Shown here: positions 1 through 11,352 of the stretch, one piece after another
How positions within the stretch are numbered: the first letter of the stretch is position 1
Layout: each line of letters opens with the position of its first letter
DNA from: Lasiodiplodia sp. COLG20
Taxonomy: Eukaryota > Ascomycota > Dothideomycetes > Botryosphaeriales > Botryosphaeriaceae
Length of the DNA: 64,000 nucleotides
Assembly: GCA_009801085.1 (NCBI GenBank)
Contig: VNWV01000006.1
Coordinates: 1,922,001 to 1,986,000, forward strand
Reading direction: 5' to 3'
Made by a program: the position numbers and the translations under genes
Notes under the pieces: model-generated
What the model saw: only the letters and a program-made list of their open reading frames with translations
Databases searched by the model: none
Told to the model about the DNA's origin: nothing

Positions 1-1781
1 TCCAGAACAGCTGACCACTGGACGAGCCGCGCGATGCAAGTGAGCCGCATTGTGGTAGCAGTAGCTGCGCAGTTCATGAAGAGATCACTGCCGCCAGAGC
101 CAAGCTTCGTGGAAAACCTGAAAATAGGAACAGAGGCTGAGAAAATGGCCGTGATATTGTGGGGCTCCCCAAACGGCCCTCGTATTTTTTGAGGCCGACG
201 ACGGGAGCTGGCCTGATGACGCTGTCGATCTCAGTGCTCCGCCCGAGAGACGAGCGTCGGTGTGACCGTAATGCGGCCGGCACGGGGGACGCGGCTCGGA
301 TGCAAGTGGATGGTGGTGAGTGCTGCACTGGGCTGGGGCCGGACGAGAAGCGCCGGTCGCGCGATCAAATTCCGATCGTCATTCGGCACAGCATCTCGGG
401 CGCTGGCCGAATTGGAAGAGACTGGGACAGTAAAGAGAATTGTGGTGCGGTAACCGGAGCAGTGATGATGAGGGTGGTTTGAAGGCGTCCGGCCAGCGCA
501 GAGGGCGGGCGCCGTTCGGCTGCGGGAGCAGGCAGGAGCGCTGGGCGCCGCGGTTGGCCTCTCGCTCTTTCTCGCTCCGCACCCTTTCCGCGTCCGCACG
601 CACTGGCTCCCTCAACGAGATCGCTGGCGGTGTAACCTGTCCGCGCCGCCTTCCTCAGCCCTACGCGTCCACTGCGCTCAGTTCACCTCAGGCCCCTGAT
701 CAACCCCTCCCTCACCGGCATTGTCCCGGCTTGAGCTCCGAGCGAAAGCGGTACCTAGTGCCACGCCTGACCGGCCACGCTTCTGCAGAGCAATCCGCCT
801 CGGCGCTCCACTCGTGCTGCTCAATCCGGATGCCACTTCATGGATAGCACTCTCCTAGCCAACCACGGTCGCGGCAGTGGCGTCTCGGTTGCATAACCAA
901 GCATTTCAGTGGCGCTGCCCAGTGTCTGGGGAGGACCCGCTCTATACGAGCCGCCGCGGACGCTTACCGCAACTGTCAGGCACAGCCACTAGCCGGGGTG
1001 CTTCGAGAAAACTGCTCCATCGAGATGAGAAGGAAATGGACCGGCTTGACTTCCGACACCGCGGCGTGCTCCCGTGACGAACACCATCCCAAATGGCACC
1101 TGGTTTACGTGGTACGGGCCCCTGATGGCCTCACGCTCGGACACGGGCCCTGAGTCAGTCGAAAAGGCCGCCTCAGCCCTACCAATGATCTTCCTGACTC
1201 TTTGTCGGGGAGACCGGTGCCAGCGGCTTCTTCGAGCTTGGGCGTCAACGTCGCCGAGGACGCGCGGTCAAATGCCACAACAGACTGGTCGACCTGGCGG
1301 GACTCATCTCCCCGCTCGCCCACGACGTCGTGCTGGTAGCCCCTGATCAAGCCTCCAGACTCCGCAGATGAGCTGACCATGTGTTGGCTGTGGGAGGCTG
1401 CATCGTCGTCGACTTCGTTTACCAAATATCTCTTCGGGTCGGCTGTTGCCGGAAATAGCAGGTTTCGTGCGGCGTTCAGCGCGATCAGCAGAACGTCATT
1501 CAGCCTTGCAACGAGGACCTTCCCGACGCAACTCTCAGTAACGAACACCACTGTAACCTCGGACGTCGGTACTGACTGGAACAAAACTCTCGATACGACC
1601 TAGGTTTTGGCGAGTGGGTCCAAGACTGGCGGTCGCTTCTTCTTCCTCTCCAGCGCCAGCTCATCCCGCGCCCAAACTTCTGGAAAGGGACGTGTGAAGT
1701 CCACTTGGCGTGCATGGTAACGTGTCGGATGGAATCATGCGATTGATGGGGTTATGGGACACTCCAACGGGAGAGCCAGCT
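1..1781. other. 5' edge of window, no supported gene
   Basis: Moderately GC-rich sequence with only short overlapping open frames on both strands, none with a recognisable domain, signal or plausible exon structure. A 159-codon open frame on the minus strand (about 1105-1584) has no recognisable motif. It may be a degraded gene or regulatory sequence. Confidence 0.5.
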
Positions 1782-2009
1782 CACAGAGGGATACTGCAGC
1801 CGAAGGCTAGTCTGGAGAATAGTCAGGCCCGGGCGCAACTATACCCCCGCCTTTTCTTTTCCTTGAGAAAATAACATATAGTTGAAGCTATCGTCCGGAG
1901 GAAAATGTCGAATTGAAATTCCACATACACGTTCGGACGATAGCTTCAGCCACCCATGACATGAGCGAGAACAAATTTGTGCTCGCCTTCGGCTGCAATA
2001 CCTCCCTGT
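1782..2009. mobile_element. MITE-like element, copy 1
   Basis: A non-coding element of about 228 bp. The left end reads CAGAGGGATACTGCAGCCGA and the reverse complement of the right end reads CAGGGAGGTATTGCAGCCGA, so the termini are imperfect inverted repeats, both followed by an AAGG(C)-AG stretch. Inside lies a second inverted repeat, GAAGCTATCGTCCGGA at 1884-1899 against its complement at 1932-1947, able to form a hairpin. The same nested structure recurs at about 20.1, 25.9 and 34.6 kb. No coding capacity is visible, as expected of a non-autonomous DNA transposon. A TA target duplication is suggested by the copy at 20.1 kb but is imperfect here. Confidence 0.75.
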
Positions 2010-2605
2010 AAGTTGCTTGAGATACCTTCCATTCCCAGCCGAGGAACATCCACTATTCTCATCGCAGTATATCGTTGTCGTTTTTTGATCCCGTCCGATG
2101 CATCTGTCCCGCGCGCTCGTTACGCAACAAATACGACGTAGACAACGGCTCGAGGGTGGTGAAGTTGTTAAGGAGTGACAACTTATGCTTTCTTCAGGGA
2201 TTGTTGCCACTACGGCTTTGTACTATCGCTCAAAGAGTTGTCTACCTGTGGAGATCATCAAGTTAGCTGCTCCACATTTACGAGACTGACCGTTCGTGTG
2301 GGAGGCTCTTCGGAAGTATTCGCTTGAAACCTCCGTGCTCACACATCCCAACGTTCCCTCGCAAGTCTATTTCACCAAAATGTGGCGATCGGACGGAATA
2401 TTTTCGTGAGGTCTCCCGCAGTTGCTGATAGACTGTGCGTTGGACCTGATCTGCCGATTTCTGAACGTGTCACCAGTTTCGAATACTAACAGAAGCTCTA
2501 GCGTGATTGATCTACTCATGAATGTCGTCATTGTATCCCCTCTATGTTCTAACTCTATTAATGCCCGTCTATACGTACCCATCATGCTTTTTCGCTCTCA
2601 TAATC
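2010..2605. other. Intergenic, 3' side of the DHA2 transporter
   Basis: No gene is supported. The stretch is AT-richer than the flanking gene and should hold the transporter's 3' untranslated region. Confidence 0.4.
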
Positions 2606-4333
2606 CTAGATCTTTTTCGCCGCGGCACGATAGCTGCTCATGACAAACAGCAAGCTAATGATAATACCCAACCCGGCCAGTCCGATTCCGGAGTACCAAG
2701 CACCGCGGTACCCAGCAAGCAAGTTCTCGCCTCCGTCGTTGACGTGGACTTCTACGGTACCAGCAATCCCCAAACCCCACGAGATGGAGTAATTGACGAC
2801 CGTCGTAACCAGCGACGCGGCAATACCCTGGTGGCGTTTGGGAACGTGGTTGCTCAAAATGATGGTCGCTGCCGGAAAGCTCATGTCCATGCCCCACCTA
2901 CAATCTCGTTAGTATCAATTTAACATGTTCGCTGAGAGATGAACTTACGGCGTGATGACCACACTCCAGAAGACTTGCTTCCAGAACAGAAGACCGACCG
3001 GCAAAGTAGCCAAGATGATGTTGCCAACGCAGAAAGCACACATAGCACCCAACATAAGCCAAGCAGTCTTGACGCGGCTCAGCAAGAACCCAACAGTGAT
3101 GGCCGCGCACGCCCCAGAAATGCCACACGGCACGTTCTGCGCGACGACGCTCAGCGGCGAGTCGCCCTGCAGCACAATGGTAAACTGCCAGAAGTAGTAA
3201 ATCCAGATGCCGAAGCTGCTCCAGCCGAACGCCATGCACGCCAGCACGAACCCGACGTGCGCATCCAGGCTGTTGATGGGCACCAGCGGCTGCTGCACCT
3301 TCTTCTCGACGAAGATGAACGCGACAAAGGAAACCACGCCCAGCACGAGCAGCACGATGACGTACGGCTCGCCCCAGCCCACCACCGGCGCCTGGTTCCA
3401 CGCCACGTTGAACAGCACCAGCCCGACGACGCCCGTCACCGCGCCCAGGTAGTCGAACGTCTGCTTCCCGTGCGCCGCTGCATCATCATGTTCCTCCACC
3501 TCGTCGGCAGGAACGACAAACCACCCCAGCACGCCGTACGCGAAGCACACGATGGCGGCGACCCAGTACGTCCACGGCCACCACGCGAACTGGGCGAAGA
3601 TGCCCGAAAACGTCGCGCCGATGATAAACCCGTTCGGCGCAGTAGCAGCGTAGATGGAGAAGACCATCTCCTTCCTGCGGCCGGGCGGGTAGGTGCTGCC
3701 GAGGATGGCGAGCGAGCTGGGCAGCAGGATGGCCGGCCCCACGCCCTGCAGCGCGCGGCACACATCCAGAAAAATCTGGTTGCCCGAATACACCGTCAAG
3801 CCGGCGATGAGCGACCACAGCGCGTACCAGAACCACCCGATCAGGAACAAAGGCTTGTGCCCGTACATGTCGCCCAGCCGCCCGGCGATCAGGATGAAGG
3901 TGCCGACCGTCAGGCTGTACGCGGCTGTGAACCACGCTAGTTGGCCGGCGTTGGGGTTGCCGTAGTCCTTGGCCATGATGTGGAGGGGTGCCATGGATTG
4001 GGATAGCCCGGCTTGCGTCATGAGTTGCGCGGACGCGACGACGGTGATGAAGAGAATTTCTTGGGACAGTGGCATCGCCGGCTTGATGCTCGGCGCGGCG
4101 GACTTGCGGCGTGCGGCGGCGACATCGTTGCTGGAGGAGAGGTTGGGGGCGTCTGTGTCGCTGCCGCTGACGGAGGGTGGCCGCGAGAAGTCGGTTGAGT
4201 TCTTTTCGCTGAAGAGGCCGCCTTGGGAGGTGGGTGATGTGGGGGATACCTGGCCGGCAGGTATCGAGGCCTTCTCGACGTCGTCAGAGAACGCCATTTT
4301 TGTTTTTCCTGATTGGGGAATGGTCTCTTCCAA
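2606..4333 (-). CDS. MFS drug:H+ antiporter, DHA2 (14-TM) family
   Basis: Predicted plasma-membrane exporter that uses the proton gradient to expel small molecules. Two exons, 2949-4333 and 2606-2897, flank an intron at 2898-2948 with GTAAGT donor, TACTAAC branch point and TAG acceptor; the join stays in frame and gives 558 residues. The first ~90 residues are a Ser/Thr/Pro-rich cytosolic tail. Membrane segments begin near EILFITVVASAQLMTQAG. The loop 2-3 signature is present (GRLGDMYGHKPLF), as is an antiporter-type stretch (ALQGVGPAILLPSSLAILG). Length and 14-span hydrophobicity match DHA2 proteins of the aminotriazole-resistance type. Substrate cannot be inferred. Its neighbours to the right are AflY-like and P450 genes, which would fit export of a secondary metabolite, but no biosynthetic backbone gene is in view. 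Confidence 0.92.
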
Positions 4334-5632
4334 CGGGTGGGATTGGTGTGGTCCTACAATGGAGAGGATGAGGGAGAGCCCTCGCTTTATTCCGTTTCGT
4401 CCGTCAGATTCCCTTGTCGGCCCTGAAATCCGGGGGAGCGTTTCGAATCCGACGTGGTGTAACCCGGTATTAGGGGCGGTCTTGGGTAGGGTGGAGCACG
4501 CTGCCGCGTCCGGGTGTTGTTGCGGGTCGGATTTTGCGTCCTAGTTTCACACCTCGCGTATCTGTTTCGTCCGATGCAGCAGCAAGATGATGGGGGTTAC
4601 GCTACAATTGAAGTAGAGGGAAGAATGATATGGGAGGAAGATTGAATCCGAGAAAAACGCTCCATCGGAAGCAAAACACGCCAGAGCGGAATTGCATGCT
4701 CGCGTTATGAGAAATCGTCGCTGTGGTTTGTACGTCATGGGGAGGCGAGCCCACCTTACCTCATCTTGATAAGATAGTTCCGAGACGGATAAAGTAGGCG
4801 ACGTTTCAAAGCCCTTGCATCGGCCGCGGCTTTCAAACGCCGACGATCCCCGGAAACATCGAATGGCAGGGCCCTGCAGCACCTCACTCTAATTTTTAAG
4901 CGCCCATCTACCTGCTGCATCGCCTAACTGGTCTCGCTGGCGATAATGGTACGGGATGGAAACGCGACACCGCTGTTGCAGACCTCGGAGCGTTCGAAGG
5001 CATCGGATTTGTCGGATGTAGCTGATCGGATTTCGACTCCGCGGGCTCGTTTTTTTTTCGTGCGCTACTGTGGTATTGTGGAACGGTCCCAGACTTGTCG
5101 GTGTTGGCGCTATCCTGACTAAAGGTGCTCGCGGCAACTTTCCGCTATTGTAGTAGTATACCTACGACTATAGCCTCTCTTTACCACCTTCCGCTGTCGG
5201 ACTTTCCCCCATCGCTCGCGCCCTTCGGTTGCCGAATGCGTGCTGCTGACGGAGATGGCAAACCCATTACTCAGAAATCTCTAAGTCCGCAAATGGCGAC
5301 ATTTCCAATCTGTTTTCGGTAAATCCGAGCCCGCGAGTCGAGATGCTGCACTGTTACCAAAGCGAGTCTGATAGGCCATGCAATGCCCGAATTGACAGGG
5401 ACAGCGGGGAACTGGGGTAAGGTATAGGAAGGTCATAAGGCACACAGTCTGTGCCAAAGATAGATTCGTTGCCTGTTTCACTCACCATAACCGACAACAG
5501 TGCTTCTGGTTGCCTTGCGAGAAGGAAAAGAAACTCAAATCACCCACGATACCAACCAATGACAGGAGCTTGGGACGAAGGCTGCAAAAGCAAACGGCCA
5601 TAGAACGATAGCTCGCAAGACTGCCTCTGCTT
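4334..5632. other. Intergenic between the DHA2 transporter and the AflY-like gene
   Basis: It should contain the promoter of the DHA2 transporter (right of 4333) and the 3' end of the AflY-like gene. No coding frame, RNA gene or repeat is convincing. Confidence 0.45.
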
Positions 5633-7678
5633 TCAACCTTCCATCTGCGTCTGCGCCTGCGCCCGCTCGACCTCATCGTCCGCCAAGAGTCCCAACTTGG
5701 CCTGCTTCCTCACGTCTGTCCGCTCGATCTCGGCCCTTCCAAACCCTCCCCACCCGTTGAAGTCGGTCGCGAACCGGACCGCCGCCTTGAGGAGGAACTG
5801 CTCCGGGTCGCCCCACGTCTCGGCTGCGTTCTTCATGGCGCGGAGACCTATAGTACGTTGTTGGTGTGCGTTGTTAGACAACCGGGTCAGCAATTCCGAC
5901 GAAAATGCAATGCGTTCGAGTCAGGGAAGTGGAAGGGAAGGGAATGAATGCATCGCGACGCGCGCGCCGGCGGTCCGTCCTCCGAAGGGCCAGCAACCTT
6001 ACGCGCGGAGACCGAAAAGGCGGAGGAAGGGAGCAAGTCGCGTTGTCCGACCCGACCCGACGACTCCCCAGGCTCGCGGGTCAATGCTCTTCCACTCGCT
6101 ACTCACTCACAACCCGGGACCAGCTTGCTAGCGAACCAAACGAAGTGCAAAACATCATATCTCCAGCAGCAGGAGGAGACGACTCACCTTTCACATAGTG
6201 CGCATCATTCCGCCACCTCCCCCGCAACGCCTGCTCGACCACAAACGCCCACCCCCTCCCCGCCAGTTCGACCCCGTCAATCCGCTCCCTCTTGATCCCC
6301 GGCCGGTGCTGCGCCACGTACACGGTCAGCACGAGCAGCCACCATTGCCGCACGAGCGGGACGTGCCAGCGCGCGGGCATGCTCGGCAGCAGGTGGCGCA
6401 GCGCGTGGCTCGTCGTCAGCGTGTGCACGAGGAAAAAGTCGTACTTGTCTTCTTCCTCCTCCTGCTCTTCTCCCTCTACTGCTTCACCTTCACCTTCCGT
6501 CCTCTTTGTCCCAACCAGCACCTCCACCGCCGCCCGCTGCACGCTCTCGAAGATCCTGGTCGGGTCGCTCGGCACATCCAGCGCGTTCCAGTACTCGAGC
6601 ACGGCCGCCTCGTGCGCCGGCGACGCGAGGAGGATGGCGATGTTCTCGTCGCCCTTGTCGTGCGGCGGGTAGAGACCGTTGAAACGCTCGTCGTGCTGCA
6701 GGCGCGTGAGGAGCGTGAGGGGGGACGTGCTGGATGGGTTGGTCGGCGGCGGGGGTCGCGTGTAGGACGGGTCGTCAAGGTACTTGTGTTGCTCGTTGTA
6801 GAAGCAGGTTGCTAGCACGAGCGCTTCGGACGCGAGCGTGCGCGAGTTGAGCTCGTAGGCGTAGCCGAGGTGGATGAGGGCGTGGCCGACTGTGTGGGGA
6901 GAGGGGGGTTAGGTGGGTTGCGGAGGGGGGAGGGGAGGGGGGACTGACGGCCGCAGATGATGTTGTTGATGAGCGGGTTGGGCCCTTCGAAGAGGTATTG
7001 CTCGACCATGGCTTTCCAGTCGTGGCCGTGCTTGGGGATCTCGTCTTCGAAGAAGTCCATGTATGCGCGCTGGTATCTGGAGGGGTGGTGCGTGTGAGCT
7101 GTGAGGCTCCTTTGTACGGGGAGGTAGGTTCTGTCCATGCTCTTCCTCTACTTACTCCCTCTGTCCGAAGAACTCTCGCCAGTTCGACTCGGTGATTTCA
7201 CCGGGCGAGTCTTTCCATTTCTCCAGCGTCTCCGTCTCGACGTCGTACACTTCGTTCAGATGCTCGTCGGTTGAGCCAAGGATAAAGGCCGAACCCAGGA
7301 TCTACATGCGACAATCAGAAGCGCATACGTCTTGTTCTCATTCTCTGTTCTGGAGACTCAATGGAAGACGAGGCAGCTCTCTCTCTGGTGATTCCATCGA
7401 CTTACATGTGGAAGGTGGTTGTGGAACTCCAGATTATGGTAAATGACACTGAAAATGCTGTGATTCGCTTGTAGCAAATGTTTCACCGTTCGCGCTCGCT
7501 TCTCCGGTATCTCTTCGACTGTGTATACCGGCTCCTTCTCGACCCGGACCCGCTGCGCGAAGAAGTCCGGCATCTTGTTGTAAGTCCACGAGAACATGGC
7601 GGCGGTGGCTAGCGCGACGCTCGAAAAGCCAATCGCGGCGGATTGTAGTTGCTGTCTCTCGATTTGTCTTGTCGTCAT
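5633..7678 (-). CDS. AflY / questin oxidase-like protein (DUF4243)
   Basis: Member of the fungal AflY/questin-oxidase family; characterised relatives catalyse Baeyer-Villiger-type ring cleavage in aflatoxin and geodin pathways. Five exons join in phase: 7406-7678, 7156-7301, 6949-7076, 6188-6889 and 5633-5847, giving 487 residues. Family features are clear: HSIFSVIYHNLEFHNHLPH, then ILGSAFILGSTDEHLNEVYD, GHALIHLGYAYELNSRTLAS and a C-terminal NGWGGFG. A hydrophobic stretch at about residues 13-29 could anchor it in a membrane. A Glu-rich insertion (about 25 residues, near 6440-6510) is unusual. Substrate is unknown; many such proteins lie outside aflatoxin clusters. The start chosen is the first in-frame ATG ahead of the conserved core. 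Confidence 0.88.
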
Positions 7679-8340
7679 TGTCAGAACTTCGCGCTAAAGA
7701 CGGTGTTGGGAGAAAGGAAGGAGAGACAACAAAAGACTCACCTGAGGTGCGATGGTGTAGGATGCGAGCGGGTGGGGTTCAATGCGCGCGGGGCCGAATG
7801 GGCAACGTCCGAGTCCACGACCAACCCTCTCTGGCCTCTCAAGATTCTGTTGGCAAAGAGAATGAGCTGATGCTTACAGAACGTGCGGAGAGCGAGAGGT
7901 CCCCTTGTTGAAGTGTCGCGAAGCTTTCCCCGCATTTTGCAAATCCACAAGCCCTCATTTGTTCCGATCCCTGTTGCTTCCTGCATATGCGACCCGCGGG
8001 AGGGGCGTTGATGACGTCTCTCTTAATGGAGCTCGCTCATTTGCTCGCCAGACGCCTCGTCGACTTTCAAGGCCGAATGCCGAAAGTTTCGAACTGCATG
8101 GAAAGACTCAGCCTTGGCTATTACGATATCCGTGCAATTCCGGACCAGCGATGCCTGCATCTCAGGCTTTGCATCTTATGGTTCGTTTAGGAACCCGGAA
8201 CAGCTCCGTTCAGGTATGACGCATGGATGGAAAGACCGTTGTACGGTGCCGACGGATGTGCAGATCGCCAGAGCCTTCCGTAAAGCAGGTAAGCTGCGAG
8301 ATCTGCCTAGGTATATACAACTCACAAAGGGGGGGTAGGT
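7679..8340. other. Intergenic, promoter side of the AflY-like gene
   Basis: Several short open frames overlap here, but none has family-like sequence. The stretch should hold the promoter of the AflY-like gene. Confidence 0.4.
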
Positions 8341-8520
8341 GAAGTTATCGCCCGGACGTAAATGTCTAATTATTAATTATACACTTACGTCCGGACTATA
8401 GCTTCAAGTACCCATGTAAAGACTAATTTCAAAAGACCACATCTCTGTCTGGATATTTGGCTCAACTACCCATGCATTAGAATCTATGTCTACATCCGGA
8501 AATCTGCTTCAACTCCCTGG
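8341..8520. mobile_element. Degraded MITE-like copies (internal hairpin plus two right-half fragments)
   Basis: GAAGTTATCGCCCGGACG at 8341-8358 is matched by its near complement at 8389-8406, followed by ACCCATG as in the intact copies. Two further right-half fragments follow: CTCAACTACCCATG near 8461 and ACATCCGG...GCTTCAACT near 8490-8515. The terminal repeats of the family are not recognisable here, so these are truncated or decayed copies, possibly one inserted next to another. Confidence 0.6.
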
Positions 8521-8543
8521 GTGGTGGGCATTGCCACAATTAA

Positions 8544-8906
8544 TCAAACACACATACAAATCCAGCCAGCGAGAGCATTCTGGTATTTCGGGTCAAGCCA
8601 TTCAGTTCCCTGGTCGAAAGAGTCAAGTTCCTCCTCATCATCTTCATCATCATCAACGTCGGTCCAGCCGTCGTCGGACTGATCCTCCGGCGGTACGAAG
8701 ACGTTGGGTGAGTCGTCATCGTCTGAGGCATCGTTGTTCTCGAGTTCTTGTATGGCTCTGTGCATCCTCAGGCGTCCATTGAAGATCCTGGCCGACGCCG
8801 AACTGTCGTTGCGAGACACGAGTTCCTGTGCGGCCGTATGCATCTCCATGCGTTCATTGAACGAAAGTGGAGGAGGTCGCTGACTGATGGACGGAAACAG
8901 CGCCAT
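8544..8906 (-). CDS. Small acidic hypothetical protein with a duplicated motif
   Basis: A 120-residue frame starting at the ATG at 8906. It contains two related segments, FNERMEMHTAAQEL and FNGRLRMHRAIQEL, about 25 residues apart, suggesting an internal repeat, followed by a strongly acidic Asp/Glu tail that includes DDGWTDVDDDEDDEEELDSF. The open frame extends upstream to 9269, but that part encodes simple repeats (SIDR/SINR/SINH and poly-Ile) and is unlikely to be translated. No family is recognised. It lies directly beside decayed transposon fragments and may be an unexpressed remnant. Confidence 0.35.
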   Translation of the reverse strand: MALFPSISQRPPPLSFNERMEMHTAAQELVSRNDSSASARIFNGRLRMHRAIQELENNDASDDDDSPNVFVPPEDQSDDGWTDVDDDEDDEEELDSFDQGTEWLDPKYQNALAGWICMCV

Positions 8907-9020
8907 TTTGTGGCGAGCGAGGACCGGAGCCGGTACCGGTGACGATGATGGCCAGAACTTTCCTGCCCGGGTTGGAGTGCGAGGAATTTGCGGCGAGCGA
9001 GGACCTGCATGATTGGAACC

Positions 9021-9046
9021 GATGATGATGATGATGATGATGATGA
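9021..9046. repeat. (GAT)n microsatellite
   Basis: Nearly nine GAT/ATG triplets in a row, antisense and upstream of the small acidic ORF. Confidence 0.9.
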
Positions 9047-9128
9047 CCAGGACTGTTCTACCTGGGTGGGAGTGCGAGGGGAAGCTTTGAAACGGGGGAC
9101 AGGAGGACTCGGTGGGATTGGAACAGAT

Positions 9129-9212
9129 GATGGAGTGGTTGATGGAGTGGTTGATGGAGCGGTTGATGGAGCGGTTGATGGAGCGGTCGATGGAGCGATC
9201 GATGGAGCGCTC
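9129..9212. repeat. 12-bp tandem repeat, seven units
   Basis: Seven consecutive units of GATGGAG(T/C)GGTT with changes building up toward the right end (units start at 9129, 9141, 9153, 9165, 9177, 9189, 9201). The unit length keeps a reading frame open on both strands, which explains the long but low-complexity frames over it. Confidence 0.9.
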
Positions 9213-9676
9213 TGCTTCAAAGGCGACGAACCGGCGATGGTGACCGGAAGTTGTTTGAGTTGCTATCACACTGTTATTGTGCTAACAGGAGGTCTGCGGG
9301 GGAGAGAGAAGTGTATGGAGCGGAGAGGAGAAGAACTTCGTTGGGAAGAAGCTTTTGCATAGCCGGCTGCAGTGACGCTGGAGTGACTGTCTCGAGGCAG
9401 TCACGGACGAGAACTCGGCAACCCTGGCTAAGTGGCAGGAGCGCAGGCAGCAACTGAAGCCCACGCGCCTCCCCCTTGACCATGCTCTCGGCCTCTTATC
9501 TTTTTCAGCTGCTCAAGTTCAAGGTCCCCTTCCTCGGACTCTACCGCAAAACTCTGCAGTTGATCATGAACCTCTCGACCTCTGAAATCGAGCTCTTCAC
9601 CAAGTTCTCCGCTGTCCGAGGCTCCGAATCCACCCCGCCTTGATCTCTTTCGTCCGATCTTGTCCACAAGTATACA
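9213..9676. other. Intergenic between the tandem repeat and the SIM-containing ORF
   Basis: No supported gene. A 58-codon ATG frame on the plus strand from 9482 has no recognisable features. Confidence 0.35.
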
Positions 9677-10108
9677 ATGGAACGAGATGGAGCTGGCACA
9701 ACTGCACCGAAGGCGGAGCGGGTGGTCATTGACCTCACGCAATCCTCATCGCCTTTGGAGGGGAGTGTTCCATTGAGAGCACCATCATCTGCGGTCCCCA
9801 GTCCCGCTCAAGTCCCATCGAGTCTTCCTGCTCTCCGTCCCAAGGTTTCCCCTTGCACATCATCCCAGAAACAAAGGCTGTCAATCCTCAAAGCAAAGCC
9901 TACCAGACGATTCACAAGAGCAAATAGAAGCAACGCCGCAGTGTCTCTGGTATTCGACCGACATGCGCACAAGAATACGGACAGGCTGATGAAAGTGGAG
10001 GACGAGAGCCAGAGGATCATCCGTCCCTTTGAGAATTGCTCGTGGTCGGTAAAGATCAAACAACACAACTCCAGAGAGAACCGTGTCAAGACCCATTTGG
10101 TTGCATGA
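9677..10108 (+). CDS. Hypothetical protein with SUMO-interaction-like motif
   Basis: A 143-residue single-exon frame from the ATG at 9677. Near the N-terminus ERVVIDLTQSSSPLEG matches the hydrophobic-acidic form of a SUMO-interacting motif (V-I-D-L followed by a Ser tract). The middle is Ser/Pro-rich, and the C-terminal half is basic (KPTRRFTRANRSNAA; RIIRPFENCSWSVKIKQ). No family is recognised. Codon use is not obviously different from the neighbours. It could be a small nuclear protein, one exon of a larger gene, or a chance frame. Confidence 0.35.
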   Translation: MERDGAGTTAPKAERVVIDLTQSSSPLEGSVPLRAPSSAVPSPAQVPSSLPALRPKVSPCTSSQKQRLSILKAKPTRRFTRANRSNAAVSLVFDRHAHKNTDRLMKVEDESQRIIRPFENCSWSVKIKQHNSRENRVKTHLVA

Positions 10109-10505
10109 GCAGATGGAAAAGACTGTGTTCATCAGGTATGAATGAAATTAGCGTCAACGAGATTCTAGTTTCTACTCCAAGCGTGGATTATGAATGACGT
10201 GAAAGGTGGGGAGCTTGCATGGGTAGTTGGAGCTACTGTCTGAGCGCATTTGTTAAATTACTAATTCTGCATTTGCAGGTGGACAAACATTTCAGTTGCG
10301 CTCGTTTGGGTGTTTCCCGCTTGAATCTATGAGTACAGCACTGTTTGTATCTCTACACTGCCGACAAAGCGGACGGGGCCGTGCTTTCCTCAATCACCTG
10401 ACTGGGTGTCTCAACCGCGTACTTCAAGTTCACCTACACTAACACGTTCCTTCCCTTTTGTCAAACGTGACGTTCTATTGGCACATGTGACTCACCCGGC
10501 TTAGG
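10109..10505. other. Intergenic
   Basis: No gene or repeat is recognised between the two small ORFs. Confidence 0.4.
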
Positions 10506-10513
10506 TATATAAT
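10506..10513 (+). promoter_or_regulatory. TATA box
   Basis: TATATAAT, 63-70 bp upstream of the small ORF at 10576, followed by a pyrimidine-rich, CA-containing leader. This is the main reason that ORF is listed at all. Confidence 0.4.
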
Positions 10514-10575
10514 GTCCTCTCCTCACCCTTGTACACTCGAATACAGAACACATCCTCAAACCTCCATCAACAAGC

Positions 10576-10842
10576 ATGCACATCTTGATGCTCACGCGCG
10601 CTGAGCATGCAGTACTTAGAAGCAAGTTTCGGAGGCTCACAACAGCCCAAGAAGATGTCGCCGCGCAACTGCGCCCTTGGCTCCACTTCCGCCAGCGGAT
10701 GACCGATAGCAAAATCGTCCACGTCCTTTCACCCAGAGCCTGGTACACGTACAACATTGCATCCGACGTCATCACTCTTATGCAAAAGATGTCCAAGTGT
10801 CTGGCTTCACTGCACAGGGTCAGCATGGCTCTCGAAAATTAG
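10576..10842 (+). CDS. Small hypothetical ORF
   Basis: 88 codons from an ATG that follows a good TATA box and a CAAGC leader. The product is basic with predicted helices (LTRAEHAVLRSKFRRLTTAQ) and has no recognisable domain. It may be a first exon or a chance frame. Confidence 0.25.
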   Translation: MHILMLTRAEHAVLRSKFRRLTTAQEDVAAQLRPWLHFRQRMTDSKIVHVLSPRAWYTYNIASDVITLMQKMSKCLASLHRVSMALEN

Positions 10843-11352
10843 GCGTCTGAATGCTTACAGTTGGGCAGTTACTTGGGAAGCTACTCCAGTTTCCACACGT
10901 CATCATTCCGGACGCCGACGTCTTCACATACAATTGAAGCATTGCCGACGCAGCGTTCGGACAGCGCGGCTCGGAGATGCATTTGACGGACATGGGCAGC
11001 TGAAGCAAATATTCGGACGTACATGTGGGATCTAGAAATATTCGAAAAGCACCCAGACATTGGGTTCGACCACAACCGTCAGTAGAGCTTGGATATTATT
11101 GGAAGTTTCGGGATTTCAAGTCAGAGTCGCTGCCAACCATAACATACCTCTCACTCGAACTTGATGCAATTGTTTCTCGGCAATTTTCTTGGTGAGGAAC
11201 AACGCGATATCTCGATAGAAGCTTCAAGAGAATCTTATTCACTGATGATTTATGGTGGGCAAATGGTGGTGATAGTGGACGGGACCCACATGAATACTTA
11301 CAGAAAAAAAACCCCACCATACCGCTATTGAATCCCACAGCCGAGGAAGCTT
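10843..11352. other. Intergenic
   Basis: Only short, unrelated frames; nothing can be assigned. Confidence 0.4.

Noticed and set aside
1105..1584. 159-codon minus-strand frame
   Set aside because: No start context, motif or exon partner could be found; kept only as part of the gene-free stretch.
2939..3940. 333-codon open frame on the plus strand opposite the DHA2 transporter
   Set aside because: It is antisense to a clear membrane transporter and consists of Arg/Pro/His-rich low-complexity sequence.
9129..9212. Possible CRISPR-like array
   Set aside because: The units are 12 bp with no spacers; a simple tandem repeat, and the genome is eukaryotic.
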